Origin: Xiphydria camelus
Lineage: Eukaryota; Arthropoda; Insecta; Hymenoptera; Xiphydriidae
DNA length: 64,000 bases
Assembly: GCA_963678675.1 (NCBI GenBank)
Contig: OY783194.1
Coordinates: 33,148,278-33,212,277, forward strand
Direction of reading: 5' to 3'
This document shows, piece after piece, positions 22,505 through 33,734 of the stretch; position 1 is the stretch's first letter; the number at the start of each line of letters is the position of its first letter. The notes below the pieces were generated by a model. The model saw only the letters and a list, made by a program, of their open reading frames with translations, did not search any database and was not told the DNA's origin. Both the position numbers and the translations under genes were made by a program.

Positions 22505-22860
22505 TGTCGCGAAAAAAATTAAATCCTAGCATTTATAAACGTGGAACATTTCGGGACAAGACCAATTTATCGTTACGATAACCACAATTATAGTAAAAAT
22601 TACAGCAAAATTACAGCAGGAAAAAATTAATCGTAGCATTTATAAAGTTTGTGATAAATTGCAGGACAAAGCCAATTTATAGTTACAATAATTACAGTTA
22701 CGGTAAAAATTACAGCAACACCGGCAACTTCTACAAATTTTACTAGAATTTTTATTGAAATTCTAGTAATCGTGACGATAAATTTGCCTTGTCCTAAAAT
22801 TGACCACAAACATTGTAAATCCTGTGACTCTTTTTCATCCATGGAAAAAAAGTCCGAAAA
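22505..22860 (+). mobile_element. two family E copies (one partial)
   Basis: A partial copy (about 22505-22610) and a longer copy (about 22618-22860) share AATTAATCGTAGCATTTATAA and a GGACAAnnCCAATTTAT block, then TACAGCAA repeats and the inverted block TTACTAGAATTTTTATTGAA. Family E is best seen at 26516-26744. Confidence 0.65.
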
Positions 22861-23559
22861 TCGTAATTTTAGAATGAGCAACGGAGACGCGCGAATCTAA
22901 CATCTTATCGCCTCCGCCGATATCCCTCGTAACCCTCCCTCTTCGCCGACTCGCGACTGCGACGATGCGAGTTCAATTCGGAACTGGTTACGCGTCGAGA
23001 AAACCCGATTAGACGCTTAGCGGGAGAGAAACAGACAGAGGGAGAGAGAGAGAGAGAGAGAGGTCGCTCGCAGAATTCCCATCGCGGGTTCGCGTATCGG
23101 CCTGCCTCCGCACGATAGAAGCGCGCACGGTACAAGACCGTCCTTTGTGCGGATCCACCTCCTTTGTGAGAAACGAACGAGTTCTCTTTTTTACTTCCCT
23201 CCAACGTCGCGTTTGCTCGACGACGAAGGCGACGAGTAAACTTTGAGAAAATCACACAGGGGCACCGCGAGAGGTTGCGAAGGGGAGGCGCGAGACGAAT
23301 GCTGAAGATCTCACGGGAAAAATAATCCGTTCGATGATTGATTCGTCGATGGACCAACCGATTGTTATTACATTCGAATAAATCTACCAAACTTGTACGT
23401 CTAATTTTTCTCTCAGTTTTAAATAAGCCAAGGTAAACAATTCGATGCTCGATTACACTTCTGCAGTGCCACTCGTTAATTGACCTTCTCGTTTTTCCTT
23501 TGCAAAATATCACCCGCTTTAGGTATTCGCGCGTGTGGAAAGATCGCGAATCCGTTATT
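22861..23559. other. unique DNA with a CACTGAG-group remnant
   Basis: CpG-rich text with a (GA)n run at 23041-23061. At about 23304-23418 GGGAAAAATAATCCG and TCTAATTTTTCTCTCAGTTT resemble decayed ends of a CACTGAG-group element. A 202-codon minus-strand frame here has no recognisable family. Confidence 0.4.
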
Positions 23560-24002
23560 CAATGAAAAACAATTTTGATCAATTTAATCACAATCTTGGA
23601 GACGATGACCAAAATATGTAAGCTTCATCTGTTTGGTCAAACTAAAGGTTTTTTAGTTAAAGTAACGGTTTGTTTGATTAGAATAACTGAATATTTGGTT
23701 CAATCGACCGGTATTTTGATATACCTACTGCGAGAGAAATTCTTAGGTTAAACGCGTTTAAGTAGTTATTCTAACCAAAATACTTGATCGATTGAACCAA
23801 ATACCAAATTATTCTAACCAAAAAGTGGTCAATTTAATCAAACAGACAGAGAGAGAATCCATATTTTATCAAACAGCCTAGTCATCGTCTCCAAGATTTT
23901 GGTTTGATCGGCCAAATTGCTCTTGTCTCGATATAAAATAACTATAAGCGCGTTTAACCAGATGTGTTTTATCATTTCAACCCAATTAATTTTCCAAATC
24001 AG
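23560..24002 (+). mobile_element. family A MITE split by another family A copy
   Basis: Forward family A sequence runs from 23560 to about 23722 (ending GACCGGTATTTTGATA) and resumes at about 23933 (AAATAACTATAAGCGCG). The join restores the usual family order. The inserted copy has opposite orientation. Confidence 0.75.
23725..23931 (-). mobile_element. family A MITE nested in family A
   Basis: A reverse copy with a degenerate CTGCGAGAGAAATTCTTAGG start and a GGTTTGATCGGCCAAATTGC end. TA-containing bases border both sides, in line with TA targeting. Confidence 0.75.
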
Positions 24003-24812
24003 TCGCGCCCATTTCGATGACACGTCGAGCATCGAACGACTGCGATCATCTCTCCCCCCTATTTCTCCGAAAAGGTCCAAGAGAACCCGCGATTCGGATT
24101 TTCGTACTTTTCCTAAAAACGACGACGCGTCGTCGAGGTCGGGACGAGATAAAACGGAGAACCGAGTACACAGAAAGCACCCGCACGCGCGACGCTCCTG
24201 CGGGCGCATCGCTCGCTCCCACCCCTGCACAACCCCCGACGCTCGGGGTAGCCAGGGCGTCGCGACGCTTCGCGTCCCACCATTGGTCGGCCGCTCGCAT
24301 GCGCCAGATTCGCCGTTCTCTATTGATCCGATGCTCTCTCCTTTCTCTCCTCTCTCTCTCTCTCTCACCCCCCGAGGACACTTGCACGCAAGATCCCCAA
24401 AGATACGAGACCTTTACATCGGCTCTCCGCGCTGCCGCTGTCGCACGGTGCGCCGCTGTACTCTCCGACGTAGCGCCGTGGATGTTTTATAGTTCGGATT
24501 CGCGCTTTCGCTACGCGGCGCCTCGGCGCAGATAACTTCGAAGATCACCGCAACGAGAGGGATGCGGCCGGGAATGTCCCGCGCGAAGGAACGGGAGGAA
24601 AAAAGCCGCGAGGAAGCCGAGGCGATGGGAGGTCGCGGAAGTCGAGTCGCAGTTGAGGGCGTAAAGATAAAATTGAAACGTTTTGAGAGAGAAATTTCTG
24701 CAGCGTCTACGCGTGGTGCATCGGACGCACCTGCCGTTTATGTAATATTTGCACAAGAGATTCAATGTAGGCACGTAAAAGCGGATCGAGTACATGCAAG
24801 TTTGAATGACTA
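24003..24812. other. unique CpG-rich DNA
   Basis: Open frames of up to 191 codons on both strands share the same GC-rich text and show no known domain. A (TC)n run lies at about 24348-24366. Confidence 0.4.
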
Positions 24813-25058
24813 CACCGAGAAAAATAATTAGTAATGTTGACCAAACGCTTGGTTGGTATGAGGACGAGAAAATATTTTTTTATCGGGAGAACAAACTTTT
24901 GGTTACGACAAATAAACGCTGGTTGTGGCAACGTATTGTTTCCGAAATGCTCAGATGTGACAATTTCGACATTTGTTGTCGCGATAAAAATATTTCGTTG
25001 TTCCCATATCAACCAGAGTTTGGTTAACATATCAGGTACTTACTAATCATTTTTCTCA
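24813..25058 (+). mobile_element. family F MITE, intact copy
   Basis: It runs from CACCGAGAAAAATAATTAGT to TACTAATCATTTTTCTCATA. It carries GTTGACCAAACGCTTGG and the inverted CAACCAGAGTTTGGTTAAC near the other end, a TTGTGGCAACG centre and an AAAAATATTTCGTTGTTCCC box. This copy defines the uninterrupted order of the split copy at 5.7-6.2 kb. Confidence 0.8.
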
Positions 25059-25273
25059 TACTGAGAGACATTTTATAGGTTGCACGGCAATGCTAGTAAT
25101 TTGTCAATGTAAGAATAAATTCCAGTTACCTCAGAGAGCAATACCTAGTGCTCTTGTTACTATTTGGTATTGCTGCATTACCAACACGATCCAGTTAACC
25201 TCATTTAGTCTTAAAGTATAGCTATAACAGTTATGCTTATTGCTGTGTGCGACCTATAAATTTCTCGCAGTGT
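25059..25273 (+). mobile_element. family I MITE
   Basis: The ends CTGAGAGACATTTTATAGG followed by TTGCAC and GTGCGACCTATAAATTTCTC are inverted. Internally GGTAACTGG-like and AATACC-type motifs appear in both orientations. A related copy is at 43.9-44.2 kb. Confidence 0.75.
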
Positions 25274-26125
25274 GCAGTGTACCCCGTAATTCCACTTTGA
25301 CTACGGTATATTCGCTCTGTGTATTATTATATATGGAATACGACCGCGCCAAGGAACCCGACCGAATTATTCTGAAAGCGCGCCACTGATAAACGTTCAT
25401 CGGATCGACTATCGCGTCGCTGCTGCGAAGAACGGCTCTTGATTAGCAGGTAATGAGACGGATGCTGACGACCAGTAGACGCGGTGGTTATATCATCGAT
25501 TCGACAGGGTAGATAGGTAATTATGCGCGTACCTGTGTGTCCGTGTATAGCCACTGCAGCCCACGAACCGTACGTCGCGACAAGGTACAGGTATGCATCA
25601 AACTGCCAATGGTCGTCGTCCGCGCGATATAGTCTCGTGTACCGATGTGTACACGAGTAGATCGCCACTCTCGCGGAAGGGAGATCGAGTTCTCGATACA
25701 CCTATAGGTATACGCGTGGAAAGCCGTGATCGTCGCGCACGTTTGCGCGCGTCATGAAGTAAATAAACTGGAAGCGTCGAGAGGGCGGGGACAAAACTCG
25801 AGGTACTTCTATCGATTTCTACTACGGATAAATCGGCGCTCGCGCGCAAATAAGAACATCGTATCTTCATTTTTGGCCAAAATGAGTTAACATCACTTTT
25901 TCGATATAAGAAATTCTCCTCTTTCAATTCAAACCATGATTTCTAAATTATTTTTGCAAATATGTGGATTTTTTTTTGGTAACAAAGTAATTTAATCGTA
26001 TCTAAAACATATATATCTGTTATGATAAAATCTACACGACTTTAAACCTACTTTCTGAGAAACTGTCATTATTGAGATACGATGTTCTTATTTGCGAGCG
26101 TCGAAATGTACCTGTAGGTATGTAT
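25274..26125. other. unique DNA
   Basis: CpG-moderate then AT-rich text. The 124- and 109-codon minus-strand frames have no recognisable family. No repeat or RNA gene was seen. Confidence 0.4.
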
Positions 26126-26126
26126 A

Positions 26127-26376
26127 CGAAAAAGCTGATACAAGTAAATTTTACTGTATTTACGATAAGAGGTAGACATAAGGGTTTTCGGGTGTTCCTA
26201 CCATGCAAAAGAATAATTTTTCCTTAGAAACTAGTAAATTGCAATACGAACTATCACGAATTAGTGTTTCAAAAAGAAAAATTACTGTATCGAACTGCAA
26301 AAACATCCGGAAACCTCCATGCGTGCCTCTTTTATTGTAAATACATTAAAATTTACCGGTATCAGTCTTTCCGCGC
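26127..26376 (+). mobile_element. family D MITE copy
   Basis: It runs from AAAGCTGATACAAGTAAATT to ACCGGTATCAGTCTTTCCGC. The arm pair TACTGTATTTACGATAAGAGG / CCTCTTTTATTGTAAATAC-like blocks is present. Confidence 0.8.
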
Positions 26377-26515
26377 ACCTACACAGAACAAAATAACTTA
26401 GGTAGTTAAAATGACAAAACGCATCTGACCAAACAAGTTTAGTTATTCCAACTAGAATGCTAATAAGTTGATCCAAATATTTAATCGTTTGAACTACATG
26501 TTTAGTTATATTATA

Positions 26516-26744
26516 CACGGTAGAAAATAAATCGTAGTATTTACAACGCGTTTGTGGTAAATTTCGAGACGAGGACAATTTATCACGACAACTACAATTT
26601 CAACAAACATTACAGTGAAACTTGTAGAAGTTGCAAACGTTGCTGTAATTTTTACTAAATTTGTAGTTATCGTAATAAATCGACCTCGTCACGAAATTTA
26701 CCAGAAACTCTGTAAATGCTACGATTTATTATTTTTTTTCTGTG
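26516..26744 (+). mobile_element. family E MITE nested in family A
   Basis: The tip CACGGTAGAAAATAAATCG and its inverted partner TTTATTATTTTTTTTCTGTG are bounded by TA at 26514-26515 and 26745-26746. The body is a long imperfect palindrome (GTAGTATTTACAACGCGTTT against CTCTGTAAATGCTACG). It is non-coding. Confidence 0.8.
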
Positions 26745-26863
26745 TAACCGCATGTCTAGTTATTCTCACCAGAAAATAGTCAGTCTAACCAAATATGTAA
26801 ATAGAGAGAGAGGATCCATATTTCACCAAACCATTTGGTTACGGTCTCCAGGATTTCAGTTAA

Positions 26864-27013
26864 CCCTTTCGGTCATCGCGTCCATTCGGATGGACATGCT
26901 TTTTAAATATTTTCTATGTCACAAATTACAAATAACTGGCCTCAAATCATTTTGCAGACATAGAAAATAATTAAAACGCATGTCCATCCAAATGGACGTG
27001 ATGATCGAAAGGG
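26864..27013. mobile_element. TTAA-flanked (piggyBac-like) MITE
   Basis: CCCTTTCGGTCATCGCGTCC and the inverted GATGATCGAAAGGG end lie between TTAA at 26860-26863 and 27014-27017. The arms extend to about 60 bases each (GGATGGACATG against CATGTCCATCC), so a transcript would fold into a near-perfect hairpin. Confidence 0.85.
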
Positions 27014-27043
27014 TTAAATCAACCAAGTTATTTTTCTCAGTGC

Positions 27044-27852
27044 AGGCGCCCACCGTAGACGCTCGAATGGGTTACCGCCCTACAGCGAAAGGTCTGGATC
27101 GAGCGTTCGATCCACCTTTGCACGGAAAAGCCTAGCGGACTGGTTGGAAAAGCTGGGCTAATTACGTTTGCGCGTAATAAAATTGGAAAGATCGAGGCGG
27201 CGAAGCGGCAGGGGAAACGGTCTTTCCGCGGGGCGAGCAAATCGAACCCTCCGAGGCCGCCGCGGCGGAGGAAGGAAGGACCGCCTCGCCTCCTCGGCAG
27301 CCGGCTGCCAAATGAAATCACAATTTCCTCGGTTCTCTCGTCATTTTCTTCTCTTTTCCTTTTTTCCTTCTCCCTTCCGTTTCGTCGTCCTTCCTCCGGT
27401 TCAACGGCTGCTCCGGGTACGGGCACCCGGGTTCCGTGCCCACCAGCGTGTATACACACCGACGGACGTCGGTGTGCACGCGCGCGCGCGCGCGCGCAAG
27501 GGCATAGCTGTGCGATCGCGCTCGCGAGAGCGCGGCTACATTATTAGAGGCGACCCTCTTCTCCTCGCCTTCGCTCTCCTCTGTCTCGCCCCGCGGCCGG
27601 CGGAGACAAAGAGCGACACCCTCGACCCCGATTCGACGGGTTCATTTTCATTTTTGCCCGGGAGAAATTTCGCGACGTCCTCACGACGCGCCCGCCGGAG
27701 ACGCTCCGCCGCGTCGTCGAACGGTGCGCGAGGATTATTCTCTGATAACGCAAAATTGGGAGATGTATGGGAACGGAGCTGGATGGCCAATTATTGCGGG
27801 TCGCAATTTGCATCGCAGCTTTGCTTGAAGTGAACGCGATTTTTTATTTTTG
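27044..27852. other. unique CpG-rich DNA
   Basis: A 221-codon plus-strand frame at 27168-27833 and minus-strand counterparts reflect GC-rich text. A (CG)n run lies at 27479-27498. No protein family is recognised. Confidence 0.4.
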
Positions 27853-27855
27853 TCT

Positions 27856-28112
27856 ATTATTTTATTTACGCAAATAAGTGCTACTGTCAAAGAAATGTTT
27901 CTCGAATCAAGAGTAACGTGATCTTACAAATTTTTAAGAATACCGACGTAGGAACAGACAATTATTTCTACGCCAAAAAAAGCAATTATTCGAGCCTGCC
28001 AAATATTTTCTTTCGCGAAGAAAACCACGGCTTGATCCTGAAATTATATCGTGTTTTTGATTGGAGAAAACTTTTTTTTTTGGCAGCAGCAATTTTTTCT
28101 CTTAATGTATTT
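27856..28112 (+). mobile_element. family C MITE copy
   Basis: It shows GTCAAAGAAATGTTTCTCG, a GAATCAAGAGTAACGTGATC block, ACAAATTTTTAAGAATAC, AATTATTCGAGC and AAACCACGGCTTGATCCTG. It ends GCAATTTTTTCTCTTAATGT. The left tip is worn. Confidence 0.75.
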
Positions 28113-28712
28113 ATATCAGATGAATAGGATGAAGCGTGACGCGGTGGCGATAACAGAATTGAGCAAAGAAGCTCGAAAATAATATTTCATGACTTTTCCA
28201 GTATTTCAGAAATAACCGATGAAAATGTTCTCGCACATCCTGGGCGAACAATAATATTCCTCCCAGAAATTCCTCTCTCGTTCGTATTTTCCTTCACGTC
28301 GATCGACAATGGACGTATAACGAGGGAGAAGCGGTGACCGCCCCACCCTCGGCTATACTTATTCCGACCGAACACGCATCCAACGACGATCCACGGAGGG
28401 TTGCTCTAATTTTACTTTGCAAGTCCAAGGGCTCGAACTCCGACACGCGCAAACCTCCTAGATACGCTCTGAATGTTAATGCGGGCTACACCCCGAATTC
28501 CGTGCCGCCCACACAATAAAGGCGCGAGTCAAAAGAACCCTTTGGATCCGTGGTCGGGAACGCGGCAGGGGAGCCATAGACACCGCGCGCGAACCACGGA
28601 TTGAATATTTAGAAGAGCGCGAGGAGGAGGTTCGACTCTCGAGGTTAAAAATGCGTGCTACCGCAGCTCGCGTTACGCGAGGAACGATCAAGAAATTAAA
28701 AAAAAAATTATT
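28113..28712. other. unique DNA
   Basis: Mixed GC text with short family-free frames. A run of nine A residues precedes the next repeat. No other structure was seen. Confidence 0.4.
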
Positions 28713-28886
28713 AAGTTAAGTGTCCCAATTGCTCTAATCAGCTAAGCCCAATTTCTAACCACTTATGTATTTAGTTCTATTAATCAAAGTGTATAACATC
28801 GATGTGCCTTCAATTAACAAAAAAATATTTATCTAAATAATAAGGGATAATGAAGATATTCGTGTGAACTGTCTATAATAATACAA
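28713..28886 (+). mobile_element. copy of the TAAGGTAAGTGTCC element (partial)
   Basis: It shares AAGTGTCCmAATTsCTnATC, GCCCAATTTCTAnCCA, TATTTAGTTCTAT and GATGTGCCTTCnATT blocks, in order, with the fuller copy at 63681-63876. The right end is absent or diverged. Confidence 0.7.
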
Positions 28887-28989
28887 CAAAGAGATATTTG
28901 AGGATTTTTGGATTTCCAATTCCAATTAGACGTCTGCCAATTGACGCGTGGGCGAGCGATCGGCGATTTTTCGTTCTCGACGTTTTTAA

Positions 28990-29274
28990 CCTTTAAATAC
29001 ACGCGTGAAAAATGTCACTCCTACGCATAAGTCGGATCTCCCAGACCCGAGTTTAAATTATAATATAAATTATATTTTGGTTATAAAATGTAATATTTTT
29101 TTAGCGAAAAAAATAATGTTAGATACTTTACACGCCTTTTCATATTGCACTAAACACATCTGTCACCGGAAAATTGAAAAAAAAAACGTAAATCAGTCGA
29201 CCATTGATTACGAGTTATAATATTTCTTTTTACCGCCGAATCCCGCAGACCCAACCTATATCGACGTCAAAGGG
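28990..29274. mobile_element. degenerate TTAA-flanked element
   Basis: TTAA at 28986-28989 followed by CCTTTAAATACACG, and GACGTCAAAGGG followed by TTAA at 29275-29278, form weak inverted ends. TCTCCCAGACCCGAG pairs imperfectly with a GGTTGGGTCTGCGGG block on the other arm. It is older or more diverged than the other TTAA elements. Confidence 0.5.
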
Positions 29275-29278
29275 TTAA

Positions 29279-30250
29279 CTGTGATCTGACTCGTGAAAAT
29301 CAGTAGGTACAGAATTGCCGCAAATTTTGCGGATCGTTCGCGCGAAACGAAACCGAAGCTCGTGCTCGGGAATAAAAGATCTCCAATTGCGCACCTCCCA
29401 CCCTTGCGAATTGGTTGATAAATTCACAAATGATACCACGTATAATATACGCCAAGCTGCACAAAAAGCCCGATTTTCAATTTGCTCGGTCTGGTGTAAA
29501 TCGTTCAATTATTGCCGGTGCGAGTGCGAGAATTATTATGAAAAAGACGTCTCGTTGGAAATATTTCGTCCTCCTACTTTATACTGCCTGAGAGACTTAT
29601 GTACATAGATATCCGTACGACGGTTAGCCTTTACGTATACAAAGTTGAAACAGCCAACTTCTCGAGGACGGCCGAAGGAGACACACAGTGTTCGCCCTCC
29701 GCGCGAGGACCAAGTTTCTTCATCGCGCGAGTCGAGTGCGCGCGTCCCTACTATACGCCGCAATCTCGTTCCCGTCTCCCTCTCTCTCTCGCCCTCTCGA
29801 AGAGAGAGTCGTCCCAACGCGGCCAGAGAGAGGGACACGGCGAGCGGGAAGCCTCGCGTCCAGCGGAAAGCCTATACACAGTGTAGTCACCCTCGTCCGA
29901 AAACTTCGTAAAGGACTCCATTAACATGAACTCGAGCCTATCGCGCGGGCCTCCTCGAACACGTTCGAGGGCTCGAGACTTCCTTCGCCGGGATTTCCAC
30001 CTCTCCACGAGCGGAAACTTCCACCTAACCCGAGCGTTCCCACCTGTGTGTACGCTATTTTTTATTCCTCCGTCCCCGCCCCTTTTCTCGACCACCCGCG
30101 GGGAGCCTCGATCCTCGCGGGGCTTCGAGAGGAAGAAGCGAGACGCTAATTTCGTTTTATCTCGTAGCCACGATAAATGCTTCTTCTTCTTCTCTCTCCC
30201 CGGTCTCTCGCGATCCACTCTTTCTCGGTTCTCGGATTCTACGGTGATTG
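29279..30250. other. unique DNA
   Basis: CpG-rich from 29.6 kb, with overlapping frames on both strands (up to 155 codons) that have no known domains. (TC)n runs lie near 29780. Confidence 0.4.
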
Positions 30251-30462
30251 TGGGAAAAAGAATTTGGTCGATTTAATCTAAATCTTGCGGACGATTATTA
30301 AACCGTTTGGTGAAACATGGATCTTCCATCTGTTTGGTCAGACTGACCACTTTTCATTGGAATATTATTATAACTAAACATTTGGTTAGAATAACTAAAT
30401 TTTTTGTTAAACGCGTCAAAGTAGATTCGTTTTGTCACTCAAACCTAATTCTTTGTCTCAGT
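30251..30462 (+). mobile_element. family A MITE copy
   Basis: A forward copy with GTGAAACATGGATCTTCCATC and a TTTTGTCACTCAAACCTAAT end box. It abuts a second, partial copy. Confidence 0.75.
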
Positions 30463-30464
30463 TT

Positions 30465-30644
30465 AGTTAATCTAATCTGTTTTGTTAAACTGATCACTTT
30501 TTTTATTGGAATATTAATCAACTGAATTTGGTTGGAATAACTAAATGTTCAGTTCGACTGACCAGTATTTCGGTCAGAATAAATAAAAGCATTTAGCTAG
30601 ATGTGTTTTGCTATTTTAACCTAATTATTTTTCTTCGTTCAGTG
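30465..30644 (+). mobile_element. partial family A MITE copy
   Basis: A forward copy that starts within the element (TTAATCTAATCTGTTTTG) and ends TAATTATTTTTCTTCGTTC. It keeps three AATAACTAAA-type motifs. Confidence 0.75.
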
Positions 30645-31127
30645 TCCCTAAACTCCATAAAGACGCCGGGGACGTGAAGCCTTCGAAGGGTGGTACGACG
30701 CGAGGGGTCCTCGTCGTCGACGCGCGCGAGGGTACAGCGGTGGCTCCGACGAGGGTGAACGATGGGAGGTAACGGAAGGGCTGGAATTGTATACGACGTA
30801 AATGGCGTACTTCGATCCACCCTCCGCGGTTCACCCCTATCCCCTTCGCCTTTCCTCTCTCCTCGCATTGTTTTACAATTTTTCCTTCGTCGGCGCGGAT
30901 CGAAAGCTCGGCGCGTGCAGTACACGCCGCGCTCCGAAAATTGCCCAGAGTCATTTTTCAAAATGACGAATAGCCGAATTGCGCGCCGTTTCCGAGCGCC
31001 GCAAACGACAGAGAAAGTTATGTGACCCTTCGAAAAGGTCGGATTTCGATGCGCATCGCGTCTAAACCTCGCGTCACTTTGCATTCTAAGTATAGCACAG
31101 ATGGCATTGATAAGGTAAAAACGATGA
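30645..31127. other. unique CpG-rich DNA
   Basis: The 190-codon minus-strand frame at 30611-31183 starts in unique DNA and runs into the family A copy. It has no known domain, and I call no gene. Confidence 0.4.
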
Positions 31128-31460
31128 ACACCCTTCGATATTTTGTCAAATATCGAAATCTCCGGAATCGATCGCTTTATCATTCTATCTTGCGTATTTC
31201 TTCCCGCCGATTACAAAACAACATGGTTATTTGGTTGATATCTTCATGGAAATATAAGATATAGGCGATTTTACGTATGAGAAAATTATTTTTTCTTCAA
31301 AAACCATCGATAACTCGGTGTTCCTTTGAGATTCCCTCAAATAAATCCATAATTTTCGGAATCAGCACGAAGAAATACATCGGATAGGGTAGTTGAGAAT
31401 TTGACTCGAGAGATTTCAATTTTCGCGAAAAAGTTGAAAAAACGTCAATGTGATTTTTCC
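31128..31460. mobile_element. family G palindromic element
   Basis: AAATATCGAAATCTCCGGAAT at the left and ATTTCAATTTTCGCGAAAAA at the right are imperfect inverted ends. The centre (GAGAAAATTATTTTTTCTTC and CATCGATAACTCGGTGTTCC) matches the tandem pair at 33.7-34.3 kb. Confidence 0.7.
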
Positions 31461-31565
31461 ACATATCGAACGAATTATCGCTTCATCGATACGATAAAAA
31501 TATCATTCAAAGTCAAATAGAGGAACGCCAACCAACACTTGGTCGATTGTACTAACTTTTAATCA

Positions 31566-31738
31566 CACAGAACAAATTTGTAATAAATGTCGGAACAAGG
31601 CCAATTTCTTGTTACAAGTTGCAAGCGTTTGCTGTAATTTTGACTAAAATTGTAGATATCGTAACGCTAAATTATCCTTGTCCTGAATTTTACCACAAAT
31701 TTTGCACATGTTATAATAGAAATAATTTGTTTCCACAT
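31566..31738 (+). mobile_element. family E MITE copy (shortened)
   Basis: AACAAATTTGTAATAAATGTC, a GAACAAGGCCAATTTCTTG block, GCTGTAATTTTGACTAAAAT and TTACCACAAATTTTGCACAT follow the family E order. Confidence 0.65.
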
Positions 31739-33530
31739 GCAGCCTATCAAAATATAAAAACAAACCACTCCCATTCACAGCATACCCACGCCTACACATA
31801 TAACCTCAGGCCGTCGCTGTTTCTTCCATAAATGAAACATTAATTTCTGCAGAAACGCGAACGATCCTCTCCGCAGTTCGTGCGAAAAAAATCTCAAAGG
31901 AGCACGATAACGCACGAGAGCGCCCAATATTTTCCTCCCGCTGTGCGACGACGAGCCGCGAGATCGATTCGCGATCCCACTGCTCACGCCACTCTGCTCG
32001 AACGAATAATAATAATAATTAAAGGCGACGAAGGACGCGTCGTTGGCCGGATCCGACGCCGGGAGCGGCGGTGGCTTTTTCTCCGGCGCCCGAGAGTGCG
32101 CGCGCGTCGCCTCGGCCTCGGCCGCTCCCCACGCGAAAACGGAGCAACTCCATTCATTAATATAAATGGTGGATTACGAAGGGTCCCCGGCGAACCCCCC
32201 GCCGAGAGCGCTAACGCCGGTGTACAGGGGGCGACGGGGTTGCTATGTTTTACCATTGATTGCGAATCAGGCGCGACGCGTGCGTGGATATTGTAGGTGC
32301 CACGTACACGCGGGCCGCGCCGCCGAATGGAATACGCGATGCGTGCACGCGTGCGTTGTCGCGCGCGCGCGCTTCTCTCCGATGAAAGCCGGCGCGCGCG
32401 TATCGTTTTGGCCAGCTGTTGGCGACCGGGAGTGGGGAGCGAAGCCACGCGCGGTTTTTGTAGGTTCCCTTTCCGATTTTTTCCCCCACCGATATTTTCC
32501 TTTCCGCGAGTCATCGCGAGTGGTACCGCGCGCGCGCGCGCGCCGCAAACGAGAGGTACAGCGGTCGCGAGCGTAGCGTGAAGAAAGTCCGCAAAAAAGA
32601 TCCCATCTACCTTTATCGCCGGGTTTTGTTTGGATCGTTAAAGAGAAAAGAGGAGAGACCCGTGCGCCAAAAAAAATTGAGGACGAGGGAACGAAAGGCG
32701 GTACCGGAGAAGAAAAAAAAAGCGAAGTCTTTCGATATCGAAACGAGTCGTCCGCGAAGCCGGACTGTAATTAATTTCGCAGCGGCGAGTAATTATCCGG
32801 CTGCTGCCCGTGGTCCGATATCGGGTATCATTATCGCGCTGGAATAATTAGAGTGCGCCGCGGTTGAAATTTTCGTGGAGCGCCGCGTTGCGAGGACCCG
32901 AGTTTCATCGCGACGTATAATCGATGATCGACGCGAAACTCTCGATAGGACTGCCGCGTTATCGCCGCGGGGAGCGGAACGCGGCTCCCCCCGCTTTTAT
33001 CGGAATTTTTCGCGTTCGCTTTTGCCGCGCGGATTAATCGACATTTTCGAGACTGCCGCGCGGAGTCGAACGAGCTTATCCGATGTTCCCGGGAATGAAA
33101 CAAGAGGGGCGAGGGGGAGCGAAGAAGAGACGCCGGAGGAGAGAGGTAAAGATTTCCCATCTCAACGAGGAACTTTCCGAGAGATTTCTTATCAAAATGC
33201 AAATCCGTCCTGATTTTCTCGCTTGGTCTCTCTCCGTCCATTTCTTTCCGGCTTCTCTCTCTCTCTCTCTCTCTTGTCTCCCGGTCCGTAGACAAGAGGC
33301 GTGGCTGAGTTTCCGAACTTTCGTCCGTCCGTTGCCTTTCGAAAGCTCCGCGCGCGGATAGTCGCGGGATTTATTCGCGCTCGCGATAAGGACGGATCGC
33401 GTAGCACCGAGATTCGTCGAGGCGAAGACGCGTGCGACATACGTGAACTTCCGGATTTCGTGGGACGATGCGATCGGCGCCGTTTTGACGGGTTATCCAT
33501 CCTTTTTAATTTTTATCTCGATGTTAACTA
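31739..33530. other. transposon-free CpG-rich block
   Basis: About 1.8 kb without MITEs. Many overlapping frames (up to 176 codons) read as Arg-rich text on both strands. Runs of CG (32361-32370, 32529-32542) and CT (33248-33273) are present. No protein family or splice pair is convincing. Confidence 0.4.
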
Positions 33531-33531
33531 T

Positions 33532-33733
33532 GTACTGAGAAAAATATCTCGGCTGAAATGATAAAGTACTGTGGTAAGTTGAATCAAATATCAAATTATT
33601 CTAACTACATGTTTAGTAATTTCAAGTACATGTCTAGTTATTCTAACCAGAAAATGGTCAATCTAACGAAGCAAATTGATGATCCCTATTTTACCACACA
33701 GTTTGATTGTTGGCTCCGGTATTTTGATTTGCC
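33532..33733 (-). mobile_element. partial family A MITE copy
   Basis: A reverse copy with CTGAGAAAAATATCTCGG at the left and GATTGTTGGCTCCGGTATTT at the right. The terminal box is replaced by the family G element that begins immediately after. Confidence 0.7.
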
Positions 33734-33734
33734 T

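Larger units (their letters stand above)
26391..27043 (-). mobile_element. family A MITE with two nested insertions
   Basis: A reverse family A copy broken by a family E element (26516-26744) and a TTAA element (26864-27013). The remaining pieces, AGTTAAAATGACAAAACGC, TATTCTCACCAGAAAATAGTC, CATATTTCACCAAACCATTT and CAAGTTATTTTTCTCAGTGC, stay in family order. Confidence 0.8.
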
